Below, piece after piece: positions 22,471 through 34,232 of a stretch of DNA of 64,000 nt. This stretch comes from Planococcus citri (lineage: Eukaryota > Arthropoda > Insecta > Hemiptera > Pseudococcidae). The position numbers were made by a program, and so were the translations under genes. The stretch covers positions 75,859,590 to 75,923,589 of the forward strand of contig NC_088678.1 in assembly GCF_950023065.1 (NCBI RefSeq). Direction: 5' to 3'. Positions within the stretch are counted from its first letter, which is position 1, and the number at the start of each line of letters is the position of its first letter. Under the pieces are notes generated by a model, which worked only from the letters and a program-made list of their open reading frames with translations, was not told the DNA's origin and made no database searches.

Positions 22471-22860
22471 TTCATAAATGGGTTAACTCAAAGTCCACTA
22501 ATCTCGAGACATGCGAGCTTTTCAAGTTCGGAAGCTCCTTGAAAAACTACAGATGAGTAAAAATTTCGAGCCTGCTCCACCTGTTGAGTTGTGGCCGGAA
22601 TGACGTCGGTTGTTACACCACATCACGAAAGAGAAAACATAAAAACAAAGAAAAAAATCATAATAGCAGACTTCATTACTCCAGGTCTATAGGTTCAAGA
22701 TGAAGAATGAGAAGAAGTCGTGGAATAAACTGGCGTATTTACGGCAAACTGGTTATGCAATTTTATTAACACCTTGAAAATGTCTCAGTTTTCGCGCAGT
22801 AGCGATTAAGTATGAAGGGACTTTCAGATCCTGTCCTAAGACGGTGTACTTTTCTATTCC
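22471..22860. repeat. Array downstream block F (after G3)
   Basis: Matches 31980-32284 continuing at 34233-34265, and 39740-40060: AATCTCGAGACATGCGAGC, CATCACGAAAGAGAAAACAT, GGCGTATTTACGGCAAA, GTTATGCAATTTTATTAACA. The copy after G5 carries the transposon 32285-34232, so this copy and the one after G6 show the empty site. Confidence 0.7.
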
Positions 22861-23520
22861 ATTGTACATAGGAGTACCCAAACTGTTAGTCAGAAATGAA
22901 GTTTGTGTGAATATTCTTGCAATTTCTTGCAAAATATCGAGACCATTACAATTTTAGCAAGAAAAAGAGCCTTTTGAAAATCATCGACAAAAAAGTCGTA
23001 ATTTCTAGAGAAAATTCTTTTTTTTTCATGACGTTCCGTTTGTTTCACATTTTGTAATCGCTGTTTTTTATTTTTTAATCGTGGAACACAAATTTTGAGA
23101 CTCCCTCTCCTGAAAAATATTGAGGATTTTTTGGGAAATGACTTATTTTTCCATATTTTAAATCAAAAATGTTTAATTTCCCATTTATTCTCTCCTTATC
23201 CTGGAATTTTCCCTCAGTGATGATGAATTTGGGGAAGAAGATCCAAACATCTGAAAATTTTGTATTGAAAAAAACATCGAAATGCTTTCTTCATTAGTGA
23301 AAAAAATTGATAGCAATAATTGAATCGCATTCCTTTCCATTAAAATAAAATTTGAGAAGTTGCCGAGCAGTTTCCTGTTTTTTCATGATTATCAGTTTGT
23401 GGGACAACTTTTCAGGTTGTAAATCACAAATATCAGCAAGTAACACCCGTTTGTGGAATTCACGCGCAAATGCTCGCACCTTGAGCGCAGGCAAATGAAT
23501 ATGCGCGCATTTTAACGTCA
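22861..23520. other. Intergenic, nothing recognised
   Basis: AT-rich. Small ORFs here have no family features. No repeat I can place. Confidence 0.4.
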
Positions 23521-24014
23521 CTACATGCGATAGGGGAAGAATTTGGATAACAGAAAGCGGATGGTTCTAATCATAAAACGATTCTGATTCCATAATATGA
23601 GCGGAAATTTGGCGTCAATGATAGAAAAAACTTCCATCCGGTCAGCATCGGACACTTTCGAATAAAAACACATTATATTTCTTTCATTTTTGATAAAATA
23701 TAATTTAAAAAAAAAAAGCGATAGCATAAATGTACGATCATCGGATGAGCATTCACAATGCAACAAAACCACACTAGTATGTTTCCGGGATTGACCGCGA
23801 TGTGAAATTCGTCTATGGACAAAGTTTTCGTGGTCAGTTTATTGTACACATTCGCCATCCGCAGAAATTATTAGAAAATGCGAATCCATGAGTGAAATGT
23901 CGTGAGTTTAAAAGTACCTAAAATCAATTTCAATTTAAAGAAAACCAATCAAAACAATTCGCTGTTTCTATAGACAATTACCTACTCATTGTTGAATTTT
24001 TTTTAAGTATCAAA
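23521..24014. promoter_or_regulatory. Conserved upstream/5' UTR region of GPCR G4
   Basis: Nearly the same as the G5 upstream region (27525-28010): GGATAACAGAAAGCGGATGG, GAGCGGAAATTTGGCGTCA, GTTTATTGTACACAT. The TATA position is degenerate (ATTCACAATG, 23750), the initiator reads CACTAGT and the ATCGCGAT motif reads ACCGCGAT. G4 may therefore be expressed less or differently. Confidence 0.4.
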
Positions 24015-25259
24015 ATGCCACCTGGTACATCATTTTGCGAATTCATCGAATATTACGTCGATAATATAGAAGGCTACGCAGACATTTCTATATGTTTCAT
24101 CGGAGTGATTTTCAATATATTTAACATATTGGTATTTACAAGGAAGAATATGATTTCAACAGCGAATCTGATATTCTTCCATTTGGCCGTTGTAGATTTT
24201 TTGAATTTACTAACAGGCATTCTTAGTTCGTGGATAATGTTCTTTCAAAACACGAAAATCGGCGGTTTCGACGGATGGACTTTCTCAGCTGCCGTAACTT
24301 CTTTAGGTTGTGTGTATTCGTTTAGTACCCTTCGCTACATGTGCGTATTTTTCACAATGATGTTGGCTATATGGCGGTACATCGCTACAGCACACCCATT
24401 GAAAGCACGTTATTGGTGTACAATGAAAATCACACGCAATACAATCATCGTTTGTTACATTTCTAGTGTTTTGCTCAGCACACCAACATATTTTTCTTTC
24501 AATATTGAGCCAAGCTTCAGAACACATGAAACAGAATTTTATTCCAGCCCACTTGAAAAAGATGATTCTATTATGCCTGATATTGCATTCTTTATCATGG
24601 CCGTGACACAACAATTATTGCCGTCAGTTATTCTGCCAATATTCAGTTTTGGGTAAGCAATGAAAACCGAACAAGGAAAATCTATTAAGCACTTACATAT
24701 TGTGCTGAAAAGTATTTACTGAATATGAAAATAGCTATACTGTATCCTTAATTAGTTACTTATGGAACAACTGAAATTAATAATCGAGTTTTGTTTTTGT
24801 AGAATGATTGTCGCGCTATTAAAAAAAGAATCAATTAATGAACCACAAACTTCATGTTCAAACGTCCGAAATAACGCTAGAAACGCAAAGATGAAACAAC
24901 AAACCGATCGATCAATACTCATAACCCTGATAGTTTTGGTATTATTTTGGATCACACAAATCCCTATGGGTGTGCACAATCTAATCGCAGAGGTGTTCCC
25001 TGACATTTTATATAGATTGGAATTGGATTATGATCAAATTTTATGTTACTACGGGTATGTCCAAGTATTATCAACACGTACCGTTTATTACATTAATATG
25101 TCCGTGGCATTTGTCATATACTTCGCCATGAGTCAAAATTTCAGAACCACATTTTTATCTCTGTTCAGCAGTGGTAAGATTACTTCTCAAAAAATGAACG
25201 TTTTTCGTTTGATTAGTATGAGAAAAACTCATACAAGCCTAGAAGGAGATCAAGTTTAG
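24015..25259 (+). CDS. GPCR G4, DMSR-like rhodopsin-family receptor
   Basis: Exons are 24015-24652 and 24803-25259 (GG|GTAAGC, TTGTAG|A, phase 2), 364 residues. The N-terminus M-P-P-G-T-S-F-C-E-F-I-E-Y-Y is close to G1. TM2 reads L-A-V-V-D-F instead of L-A-V-A-D-L, TM3 keeps the cysteine (S-L-G-C-V-Y) and W-R-Y-I-A-T-A-H-P. Loop 2 after W-C-T-M-K-I-T-R-N is the family's usual basic stretch. TM6 reads L-F-W-I-T-Q-I-P-M-G, TM7 ends F-A-M-S-Q-N-F-R-T-T-F, and the tail carries S/T residues for possible phosphorylation. G4 has the same flanking block order as G1 (D, then L), so the two probably derive from one duplicated unit. Intact. Confidence 0.85.
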
Positions 25260-25509
25260 TGCGAACTTGAGAACAATTTTGTACGAAGGTAAATGGGTCG
25301 GTGATTCCAATATCGGCCAAATCGCCTACACATTTGTCTAAAAAAAAAAAAAGCACACTCTTGATTAGTTATCATCCTATTGCCTCCGTCATCAAAAGTT
25401 CATTGCGGTTATCTATCGAGCGCACAAATATCATTTTATGTTGCTACCTTACTGGATTAAGTACATATATGTAAAATAAAGTCTGTTACAGAGTATAATG
25501 GTTGAATCA
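25260..25509 (+). other. G4 3' UTR with poly(A) signal
   Basis: AATAAA at 25475-25480 in the conserved AAATAAAGTCTGTTACAG. The 3' UTR is shorter than in G1 and G3; the segment that holds the conserved hairpin is missing. Confidence 0.5.
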
Positions 25510-25511
25510 TA

Positions 25512-26318
25512 AGGTAAACCTGGGTGAGATGACGCACCATTCTTAGAATCGTCATAAATTCGGCAAAAATGACTCAAAAAATTTGATACTTCGTGAAAAG
25601 TACTACGTACAGGTTCTGTACCTGTGGCCCTGAACAATTTTTTTTTTGGTCAATAATTTTTCGATTTTTTTGAAAAATAAAAAAAAAATTTTTTGGCCAT
25701 CTCTCCCATGTGTATGGGTGAGATGGCTTATGGGATTTTGCATGTAAATAATTGAAAATGTATTGAAATTTTTTTTTTGAAATTTGAGATGAGCAGAAGT
25801 CACAGAAGTAGTCTTCTGTGTTGGATGTGTCTTGTGAGCTTAAATTTAAAAAATTCCATTAAAAAAAATGAAAAGCATTATTATAACTATGAAATTTTCA
25901 TAGGCCATCTCTCCCCGCACACATGTGCGGCATCTCTCCCATTTTGAGACTTTTTCTTTTTCGTAAATTGATCTCACAAATCATTTGATATTGAAAAAGT
26001 TGTATAGCTCAAATTAATCTATATTAAATGTACTTTCCATTGGACTATTTGAAAACCAATTTCAGAATGTATTTTGAACGAAAATTTTTGTTTTAAAAAT
26101 CATGAAAATTGATTCTTCAAAAAATTTCATCACTTTTCAACTTCAAGGATTTCCACAGACCAAAATATGTTGGGTCGGCGAAATATTTTTGTTGCATGTA
26201 AGGTAGTTGGGTATAAGGTATGTTTCTACACGGTTGGATTTTCGAATCAGTGTTGCCAACATACCAAAATTGAAGGTGCGGCATCTCTCCCGGTGCGGCA
26301 TCTCACCCGGGTTTACCT
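25512..26318. mobile_element. 807-bp TA-flanked MITE (GGTGAGATG termini)
   Basis: Left AGGTAAACCTGGGTGAGATG and right end (complement AGGTAAACCCGGGTGAGATG) are inverted repeats flanked by TA at 25510-25511 and 26319-26320. Inner repeats TGAGATGGC/GCCATCTCTCCC and GTGCGGCATCTC occur in both halves. No ORF with any domain. Same AGGTAAAC start as the 15271-18307 element's right end. Confidence 0.82.
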
Positions 26319-26320
26319 TA

Positions 26321-26810
26321 CATATTATATATATTTTTATATATAATTTTTATTTTTTCCTCCAAAAAAATGTAGTCTTTTGCTTGCAGCAACATAGGTA
26401 GTACAATTTTAGAGCTCATCGTTGTAGTATAACCTCCCTCCCTCCTGAAACGCGCTGAAACCTACCATCATGTCAAAAAACCAATTTTAGAAAAATAAGT
26501 TGAGTAATCGTAATGATTGAGCATTTCGAGGCAATCTGAAACTTAATCAACCGAGTTATGAATTCTCAAGTTTATGAGAAAATGCGAAAAAATTGACAAA
26601 CCACATTTTTCTGCCCAAAAAGTGGTTCTCAACGAGCTTTTAGTTGTACTGAAATGTTCAAAATCATTTCAGGGCATGCTCTTTTCAAAAATTGCGGCCT
26701 TGTCAAAGTCTGAGCCGACAACTCGAGTGGTCCTGTTATTAGAATTAAGGTTCTCAGGGATACACAAACCTCTCGACATTTTTTTTTTCATTATCCATCC
26801 TTGTAAGTGA
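26321..26810. repeat. Array downstream block D (after G4)
   Basis: Matches 11040-11470 after G1: GCAACATAG-TACAATTTTAGAGCTCAT, GATTGAGCATTTCGAGGCAAT, TCAAGTTTATGAGAAAATGCG, GTCTGAGCCGAYAMCTCGAG. No gene. Confidence 0.6.
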
Positions 26811-27400
26811 ACTGTAGGTAATTAGGGTAGTAAGTACCTGAGTAAATGAGTAACCAAGTAAAATGTTAACTCACCTACAATAGATATGTATAAGTAAATA
26901 TTTAAGTCTAAGTAAGTAAGTGAAATTCTTACAACTGACATCATAAAATCCAAGTTACACTTATTTACCTACTCAAATAACTTTTGTAAGTTAGGTTAAG
27001 TGGGAACTGTTAACGTACCTATGCATTAATGTATTCAAAAACGAAGTATATGTAGGTAATTAAAAAACGATACGCACAAAATAGTTGTTCATCATTTCTG
27101 ACTTATCTATTACCTAGGCAGTGTTTGACCTACTGGGGCGTTCTCCAAATACTTCGCAACTGGGTAAGCAGGTACCATTATCAATTTTCACTTTTATTCT
27201 TACTAAATTGAAGTACTTCTTATGCTTTGGATAATTTTTTCATAAAACCAATGTTGATATTGAATTCACAATTAGATATCTTTCGAACAAAGCACCTTAC
27301 AGAATAATAAATAGCCTCAAGCAGAAGAAAATGTTACGCTTTACAATTTCCTTCGGCTTCATTCTCTCCTGAGATGCATAGTTTTATCATAAATTTGAAG
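26811..27400. repeat. Spacer and array block L (after G4)
   Basis: 26930-27190 matches 11600-11860 and 27195-27365 matches 11940-12180 after G1, so the two post-gene regions are collinear. Confidence 0.55.
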
Positions 27401-27743
27401 TTTGTTGATTGCGCTATCATTTTGAAATTTTAAAATTGAATAATCTGATGGAAGTATTATTTTATTTGTTAGATTTTAAATGTCTGTTCTCCGGTCCTGA
27501 AAAGTTGAATGTTATACATCCGATAGGGAAAAAATTCGGATAACAGAAAGCGGATGGTTCTAATCAGAAAATAATTGTGATTCCATAAAACGAGCGGAAA
27601 TTTGGCGTCAGTGATAGAAAAAACTTCCATCCGGTCAGCAACGGTCACTTTTGAATAAAAACACATTATATCTCTCATTTTTGACGAATATGATTAATTG
27701 AAAAAACAGCGATAGCATAAAATATGTACGACCACCGGATAAG
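27401..27743. other. Conserved upstream region of GPCR G5
   Basis: Collinear with the G1, G3, G4 and G6 upstream regions (GAGCGGAAATTTGGCGTCA, CTTCCATCCGGTCAGCA). Confidence 0.55.
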
Positions 27744-27795
27744 TATTTATAATGCAGCAAAACTACATCAGTACGTTGCCGGGATTGATCGCGAT
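27744..27795 (+). promoter_or_regulatory. Predicted core promoter of G5
   Basis: TATTTATAA (27744-27752), an arthropod-consensus initiator TCAGT (27768-27772) and GGGATTGATCGCGAT ending at 27795. This is the best-preserved example of the array's start-region pattern. Confidence 0.48.
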
Positions 27796-28012
27796 GTGAA
27801 ATTCGTCCAAGTATAATATGGAAAAAGTTCGCGTGGTCAGTTTATTGTACACATACACCATCCGCAGAAATTATTAGAAAAATCGAACCCCTGAGTAAAA
27901 AGTCGTGAGTTTTAAAGTAAATAATTTTCCAATTTGAAGAAAACTGAGCAAAACAATTCGCTGTTTCTATCTAGACTAATATTTTTCTGTTGAATTTTTT
28001 TGAAAAATCGAG

Positions 28013-29548
28013 ATGTCACCTCGTACGTCATTTTGCGAATTCATCGAATATTACGATCGTAATATAGAAGGCTACGCAGACATTTCCATATGTTTCATTG
28101 GAGTGATTTTGAATGTATTCAACATACTGGTATTTACAAGGAAAAATATGATTTCATCAGCGAATTTGATATTCACCCATTTGGCCATTGCAGACTTATT
28201 GAACTTACTAACAAACCTTCCATATTCATGGATATGGTACTTTCGATACAGGCAACATGATTTCGAAAAACTGACTTACACACTTGCAGTAATTCGTTTA
28301 GGTTGCGAATTGTTGATAAATACTCTTCGCTTCATGTGCGTATTTCTCACAGTGATGTTGGCTATATGGACGTACATCGCTGTAGCACATCCCTTGAAAG
28401 CACGTTATTGGTGTACAATGAAAATCACACGCAATGCAGTTATCGCTTGTTACATTACTAGTGTTTTGCTCAGCGCACCAATGTATTTTTCCTACAATAT
28501 CGTGTCATACTACTACAGTACAGCTCAAAAAGTAATTTACTACATGCCAGACTCAAAGTATGATTCTATTATTCATGTTATTACATTTTTTATCATCGGA
28601 ATGCTACAACAGTTATTGCCATCAGTTGTGCTGCCAATATTCAGTTTTGGGTAAGTAATCAAAACCGAACAAGGAAAATTTTGTAGGCACTCGCATGTGC
28701 TGAAAAATACAGCCTGAATAGAAATAGTATGAGTATATTACTATACATAATAAATATTCTAGGGGGTAAACTCGTAACTTTTTTATAGATTAACCAGCAA
28801 ACTCATAACGTTTTGACAAACTCGTAACCTTTTTAGGACGTGACTTTTCGATGAGGTGCCATATGAATCTACAAGGTGTGGGGAGTCTACTGGCAAAGTT
28901 TGAGCAGGGACGTGAGATTGCCGTTTATACACTTTCTCTTTTGACTCAATTTTCAAATGAGTGCATAGCCTAAGTATTATGTACAAGGACATGAGGAAAA
29001 GGTGTTTATTGCCAAGAATCATTTTTTACGTTTTTTACGTTCTTTTTGGTGATTTTGGTGGTTGAAGATGTCCTCTTTCACATGGCGTGGTCAAAAATCG
29101 TCTAAAATAAATTTTTGACTGCTGAATTTTAATTTTAAGTTGATTATACAGGTTCAAATTTTCGTGTTTTTCAATCTAAACATTGATTTTATCGGAAAAG
29201 TATGCATCCTAGGAAAAAAATGCAATGAAGGAAATTGTAGAGAATTAAATTTCCTTTCTGCTTAGAGCTGGTTATTTTTCTGTAGGATGCTTTGTTAAAA
29301 AAGCATTTGCGAAAAACAGAGACGTATGAGACTTTTAAAAAAAAGCTTTTCTGAAAAATTGATGTTTTGGCAATGAAATACCTTTCCACAGGTGACCTAA
29401 AAATCAAGTTAACGAATATAACGCGGCCTAACATCGAGTACTATCAGGCCTATGGGGTGACGCGTTGAGTGTATGCATAGCAACGAAGTTACAGAGGGGT
29501 CTTGAGATTGCTGTTTATACAAAACGTTATGAGTTTACCTGTATGCGG

Positions 29549-29594
<46 letters not shown>

Positions 29595-30996
29595 ACTTTT
29601 GTAACGTTATGGCACCATTTAGTTGAACGTCGTTGTGGCACCAGGTAGCAAGTGAAGAAAACTTAGTTATTTACGCGAGCGTTTTTCTGGCAACAGTTTA
29701 TTCATTAATAAAAACCAACTAGTGCCTCTATATTATATGAGTATAGAGTGATGATTAAGGGTATAAGCAACAGCGCCATCTAATCGAAACATTTTACAAC
29801 GAATTTTGAAAAAGAATACATCGAAAACCAATGAGACCTGAAAATGGTGCCACAACGTCTGTTGACTATATATAATTTTACCAGTATATTAAAAGGAACT
29901 TTTAAATGTCGTTGTGGCACCATTACAAAAATTTGTCTAACGACCCCTGGCAGTGCCCTGATGACATTCCACACAATTTTAAATAAAATACGTTGTGGCA
30001 CCACCAGTGTCTGAACGTGTGTAAGGTATATAAAATGGTGCCACAAGTACATCAATTATGAGTAAGAGTCGAACTGGAATCATTACGTATGGAGGGCATG
30101 TGATTGCTGAACGAGCGAAGCGAGTATGCAGGAAATACGTAAAATTCCAGTTCGATTCTTGTATTGTAAGATATTTTTCATAATACATGCAATGAAACAA
30201 CCCGATTTACATAAATAATTAACAAAAAACGTTGTTGCTTTTCTCCTTGCCTAGGGAAGGAGAAAAGCAACCAGGGAAGGAAAAAGTGTGTTTTTTTCCT
30301 CCAATCGTTGCGCGTTAAAACGTAAACAAGTTGAAAAAAAATACATTTAACTGCATTAGTAAGTTTTTTTCAATGCTAGTCGGAACTTGTTGTAATTCTA
30401 ACGTTCCTCACGATTTATCGGCTGTGTTATACCGACGTTTCATTGCATGCATACGGCGTAGGTAGGCACAAGTACATTAGCCTTAATGACCTAGTTACCT
30501 ATGGAACAGTTGTAGTGTAGGTATAATCAGGTTTTATTTTTGTAGAATGATTGTCGCGCTGTTAACAAAAGGATCAAATAATGAACCAGAAACTTCATGT
30601 TCAAACATCCGAAGTAACGATGAAAACGCAAAAATGAAACAACAAACCGATCGATCAATAATCATAACCTTGACAGTCGTGGTATTCTTTTCAATCACAC
30701 AAATCCCTACTGCAGTGCTCAATTCAATCAGATGGTTGTTACCTGACATTTACATCAAGTTGGTTCGTGATCAAATTGCATGTGACAGAAGTTTTGTCTA
30801 TATATTATCAAATGGTACCTTTTATTACATTTATATGTCCCTGTCATTCGTTGTATACTACGCCATGAGTCAAAATTTTAGAACCACATTTCTATCTCTG
30901 TTCAACTGTGGTAAGATTATTCCTCAAAAAACGAATGTTTTTCGTTTGAGTAGTAAGAGAGATAATCTTACAAACCCAGAGGAAAGCCAAGTTTAA
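28013..30996 (+). CDS. GPCR G5, DMSR-like receptor with transposon-enlarged intron
   Basis: Exons are 28013-28650 and 30546-30996 (GG|GTAAGT, TTGTAG|A, phase 2), 362 residues. The intron is 1895 bp against 135-370 bp in the other array genes, because a TA-flanked element (28762-29541) and further repeats lie in it. Seven helices as in G1, TM1 followed by F-T-R-K-N-M-I-S-S-A, L-A-I-A-D in TM2, TM3 cysteine present (R-L-G-C-E). The end of TM3 is W-T-Y, so the arginine used for G-protein coupling in class A receptors is a threonine. That could change or abolish signalling. TM6 F-F-S-I-T-Q-I-P-T-A also differs (A for G after P-T). Frames are open and splice sites intact, so the protein is probably made if the long intron is spliced. 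Confidence 0.8.
28762..29541. mobile_element. 780-bp TA-flanked MITE in the G5 intron
   Basis: Left GGGGGTAAACTCGTAAC and right end (complement CAGGTAAACTCATAAC) are flanked by TA at 28760-28761 and 29542-29543. Phrases like ACTCRTAACGTTTT are repeated near both ends. Same GTAAAC-start family as the other TA-flanked elements here. No coding sequence. Confidence 0.75.
29550..29592. repeat. (AT)n microsatellite
   Basis: About 21 uninterrupted AT units just beyond the MITE end, inside the G5 intron. Confidence 0.95.
29600..30055. repeat. Cluster of GTTGTGGCACCA words in both orientations
   Basis: ATGGCACCA or GTTGTGGCACCA occurs near 29608, 29631, 29912 and 29993, with the inverted form TGGTGCCACAA near 29845 and 30038. 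Outer copies are inverted relative to each other, suggesting a further small TIR element inserted in the G5 intron. Exact ends were not found. Confidence 0.5.
30064..30160. repeat. Palindrome AAGAGTCGAACTGGAAT / ATTCCAGTTCGATTCTT
   Basis: A ~25-bp inverted repeat (including ATTACGTA/TACGTAA) encloses about 45 bp with CGAGCGAAGCGAG, itself a small hairpin. It resembles a miniature mobile palindrome or processed structured RNA. The family is unknown. Confidence 0.6.
30234..30271. repeat. 38-bp near-perfect hairpin in the G5 intron
   Basis: GTTGCTTTTCTCCTTGCC is followed at once by GGAAGGAGAAAAGCAAC, a 16-17-bp stem with a tiny loop. No known function. Confidence 0.7.
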
Positions 30997-31450
30997 TAAA
31001 AACTTTCTATTCTATACGTTGCTAATGGGGTCAGGGATACCTCGATAAAACCACGTACACACGTGTTTAATAAAAGAGCACGCTCTTGATCAGATCATAA
31101 ATTATCCCAGTTTCTCCCTTATCAAAAGCTCATCCCGGTAACCCCACTACAAACTTGATGAGTATCATTTTAAACCATATCCAAATCCACAATCCCAACG
31201 TCAAACTAACACTTCGTCATAGGAAAAATGCGCATATCACTGGGTGATAAAATTATCACAGTCGAACACTACACTTTTTCCGTTTTTATTTTCATAATTT
31301 ACAAAATATATATTATTATATTTGACCTCTGATTGTAGCGACAAAGTATAATTTTAAAGCTCATGATTATAGTGACCTCTCCTCCCCAGCCACCGGAATA
31401 TTTTAAGAGATGAAACTCACCATCCAGTTAAAAAAAGTATTTTATAAAAT
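30997..31450 (+). other. G5 3' UTR with conserved hairpin, then spacer
   Basis: The hairpin TATCAC-TGG-GTGATA lies at 31235-31249, in the shared context ACACTTCGTCATAGGAAAA. The AAATAAAGTCTG poly(A) site of the paralogues is not preserved; the signal used here is unclear. Confidence 0.5.
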
Positions 31451-32284
31451 TCAGTAATTGAACAATCTTAATGAGTGAGCATTCTGAGGCAATTCGACTA
31501 TCTTTATATGAGTCTGAAACCTGATGAATCAAGTTATAGGATGTTCAAGTTTATGAGAAAATGCGAAAAAATTAACAAACAGCAAGTTTTTCGGCCGAAA
31601 AAGTTGTTCTCAGCAAGCTTAATTGAGCTATACAGTCTAAAATCCTCAAAAACTGGTGAATTTCGCCCGCCCTACCTTGCATCCAAAACAAAAAAAAAAT
31701 TATTTTAAATCTAAAATAATGTATAGGTTGTTTGTTTTTTGTAATTATATGTATCATAATTTTAATTTTATTTTTTAATACTTCATTTCTTGTAATTCGC
31801 ATGAAAAAATATTTTTTTGCCAAGTATTCGTACTTGTGTATAGATATACATATTTTAATTTTAGGTTGAAGTTGAAAATTAAATAAATTTAATTTACAAT
31901 TTTAAATGTTGACTTTTTTCAAATTTCAAGTTTCATAAAAGGACTCATTCCATTCATTCAAGTAAGTACATATTTATTTTCTCTGAAATCCTTCAAATGG
32001 GGTTACTCAAAGTTCACTAATCTCGAGACATGCGAGCCTTTCAAGTTCGGAAGCCCGTTGAGAATCTACGACGAGTGGTGACCGGAATGACGTCGGTTGT
32101 CTCATCACATCACGAAAGAGAAAACATAAAAACAAAGAAAAGAATCAGATTAGCAGACTTCAGTACTGCAGGTCTAGGTTCAAGTTGAAGAATTAAGAAG
32201 AAGTCACACAATGAACTGGCGTATTTACGGCAAATTGGTTATGCAATTTTATTAACACCTTCAAAATACCACCTTTTTCGTGCA
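31451..32284. repeat. Array downstream blocks D, E and F (after G5)
   Basis: 31460-31690 (D), 31690-31980 (E) and 31980-32284 (F) are collinear with the region after G3 (21780-22800). Block F resumes at 34233 beyond a transposon. Confidence 0.65.
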
Positions 32285-34232
32285 CCCTATTGGCAAAAAT
32301 CGAACCGCGGATCCGCTATCTGGTTTCTGAGAACACTCCGCTATCCATTATCCGCAAAAAGCAGCGGGACATTCACATTCAAGTTTTAGGGAGCATTGAG
32401 GAGCTACATTTCATTGACCAATTATTAGAATTATTAAATATTCAATCGATGAATTTCTGGCTGAAGCTATTTTTTAAAGTTAAAATTAAATAAGGAACCC
32501 AAAAACCATTATTGAAAAATTTTTTGTATGAAAAAAATTTTTGACTTTAAAAGGATTCGAACCCACGACCTTTCAGCAGGCAAGGACTTTATCCGAACCT
32601 CCTAGACCACTTAGCTACTTGTCACGTTGTAAAATGAGACGTAGAAAGGATACATAAGCTTGTATCACTCTACACTTTGAATTATTTTATTGCTCTAGTG
32701 AGCTATTTTGTATCTTTCATATTCAATATGCTAAATGATAAAGGGAAAGGATTTTTATTCAATTAACAGAATAGGCTAACCCTTTCACACTTTTTGATAT
32801 TCTTCATATTCTTCAATACCTATGCTTCACAAGCAATAACTTCACTTCTCTTGGTTCAGGGTGGAAGGGAATACTCGAAATCATTCCTCTTGAAAATGTG
32901 GCCCTTAATTTTTGATAAATGTAGGTATTAATTAGGGTTGTACGTACAAAAACGTGTTTAAAAAAAAAAAAAACAAAACAAAAAAACCGTTTTTTTTTTG
33001 TTTTAAAACAGTTTTTTTTTTTTTGCTTAAAACTATGTGTTTAAAACGTGTTTTAAACACGTTTAAAATGCGTTTTAAACACAAATTCATTTATTTTGGG
33101 TTCACTGGACATCAATTTTTAAGATGTGACGTCATAAAATAGCTATAAAGCCCAAGAAATATTGAAAAATTGGAATCAAAACACAAAATTTGTCTCTAAA
33201 AATACAGTTTGTTCAATTTCACTTTTTTTCAACAAGAAATTAAACTTTTTAAATGCCTTTTTTTGTTTAAAACATCATTCTGTTCTTTTTCATTTGTTTT
33301 AAACATGTAGGACCCTGGTCCTGGTATTAATGAATAATTATTTGATAATTTACTAAAGAATTTCAATGAATCCTGGGGAATAATTTTGAATAATATTCTA
33401 TGGCATTTGCATACCTATGCCTACTTCCCTACTTACAATTAGACTGCACTATTTCAAAATAAAAATTTCATCAGGTGTGATAATTAATTTATATTTTTGG
33501 AAACATATTTTGACCAAGATGGATTAGGTACCAATTTTTTTAACAGAATTTTTCAGTAAAAATACAAATTCTGTTCATTTTCTCTAAATTGAGCTCAGCC
33601 TCTTTTTTGATTATTAATTTTTTTTAAAATTAAAAAATAGGTAGCTATTTGATTGTACGAAATAGTTCACTCATAACTCATAAGTATAAAAAAATGTAAA
33701 AAAAATTATGAATTATCAAATTAATTTAGTTTGTCACATGAAAATTTTACACTCACGAAATTTTTAGTAGATATTACCTACCTATTGGCTATCACAAAAA
33801 TTAAAACTCAATGCTCATGTCTTTTTAAAATAACTAATAGGCTACTTAATGCCTATAAGAAGATGTGTTACCTAAGTATTAACAATGATGAATAATGTAC
33901 ATAGCATAGTTTTGCTTTGCACTGTTGTGTGAATAAATTGTCTCTCTCTTTTCCCCTCATCATAATACTTGAAGTGAACAATAGATCAAAACTGGTTCAG
34001 GGAACAGCGGAACGCGGATTTTAGAATATGCTGACAAATCCGCCCTGTGGTTTTCCTGAATTTGTGGCTTATACGCTACTTATTTAGCTTATACGCCATA
34101 CTGCGGATAGCGTTTTTAATAATCAGCTGGCGGATCCGCTAGCGGATAGCGAATCCGCCTGTGGAAAATTGAGAACACTCCGCTATCCGCCAGCGGATCC
34201 GCTAGCGGATTGCGGATTTCTTTGCCAATTGG
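32285..34232. mobile_element. 1.95-kb TIR element, 3-bp TSD (GCA), GCGGATCCGCT-rich ends
   Basis: Comparison with block F after G3 and G6 shows the empty site TTTTCGYGCAGT. Here it is split so that GCA is duplicated at 32282-32284 and 34233-34235. The ends are CCCTATTGGCAAA and, inverted, CCAATTGGCAAA. Both ends carry GCGGATCCGCTA-type palindromic words (32308-32345; 34127-34215). A 3-bp duplication fits CACTA or Harbinger-type elements, but the termini match neither clearly. No transposase. Inside are the tRNA-like sequence (32542-32624) and GTTTAAAAC-rich simple sequence (32950-33100). Confidence 0.7.
32542..32624 (-). pseudogene. tRNA-like sequence (Ser/Leu-type spacing), degenerate, SINE-like
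   Basis: On the minus strand it has an exact box A (TAGCTAAGTGG, 32617-32607) and box B (GGTTCGAATCC, 32563-32553), spaced 54 nt apart as in tRNAs with a long variable arm. The acceptor arm pairs only in part (TGAC/GTCA) and the T stem has mismatches, so it is a tRNA pseudogene or the head of a SINE rather than a working tRNA. Confidence 0.45.

Noticed and set aside
30105..30135. Bacterial insertion suggested by CGAGCGAAGCGAG
   Set aside because: A short palindromic word inside a larger AT-rich palindrome; no bacterial genes nearby.
32542..32624. Intact tRNA gene
   Set aside because: Boxes A and B are perfect, but the acceptor and T stems do not pair, so only a tRNA-derived sequence is claimed.
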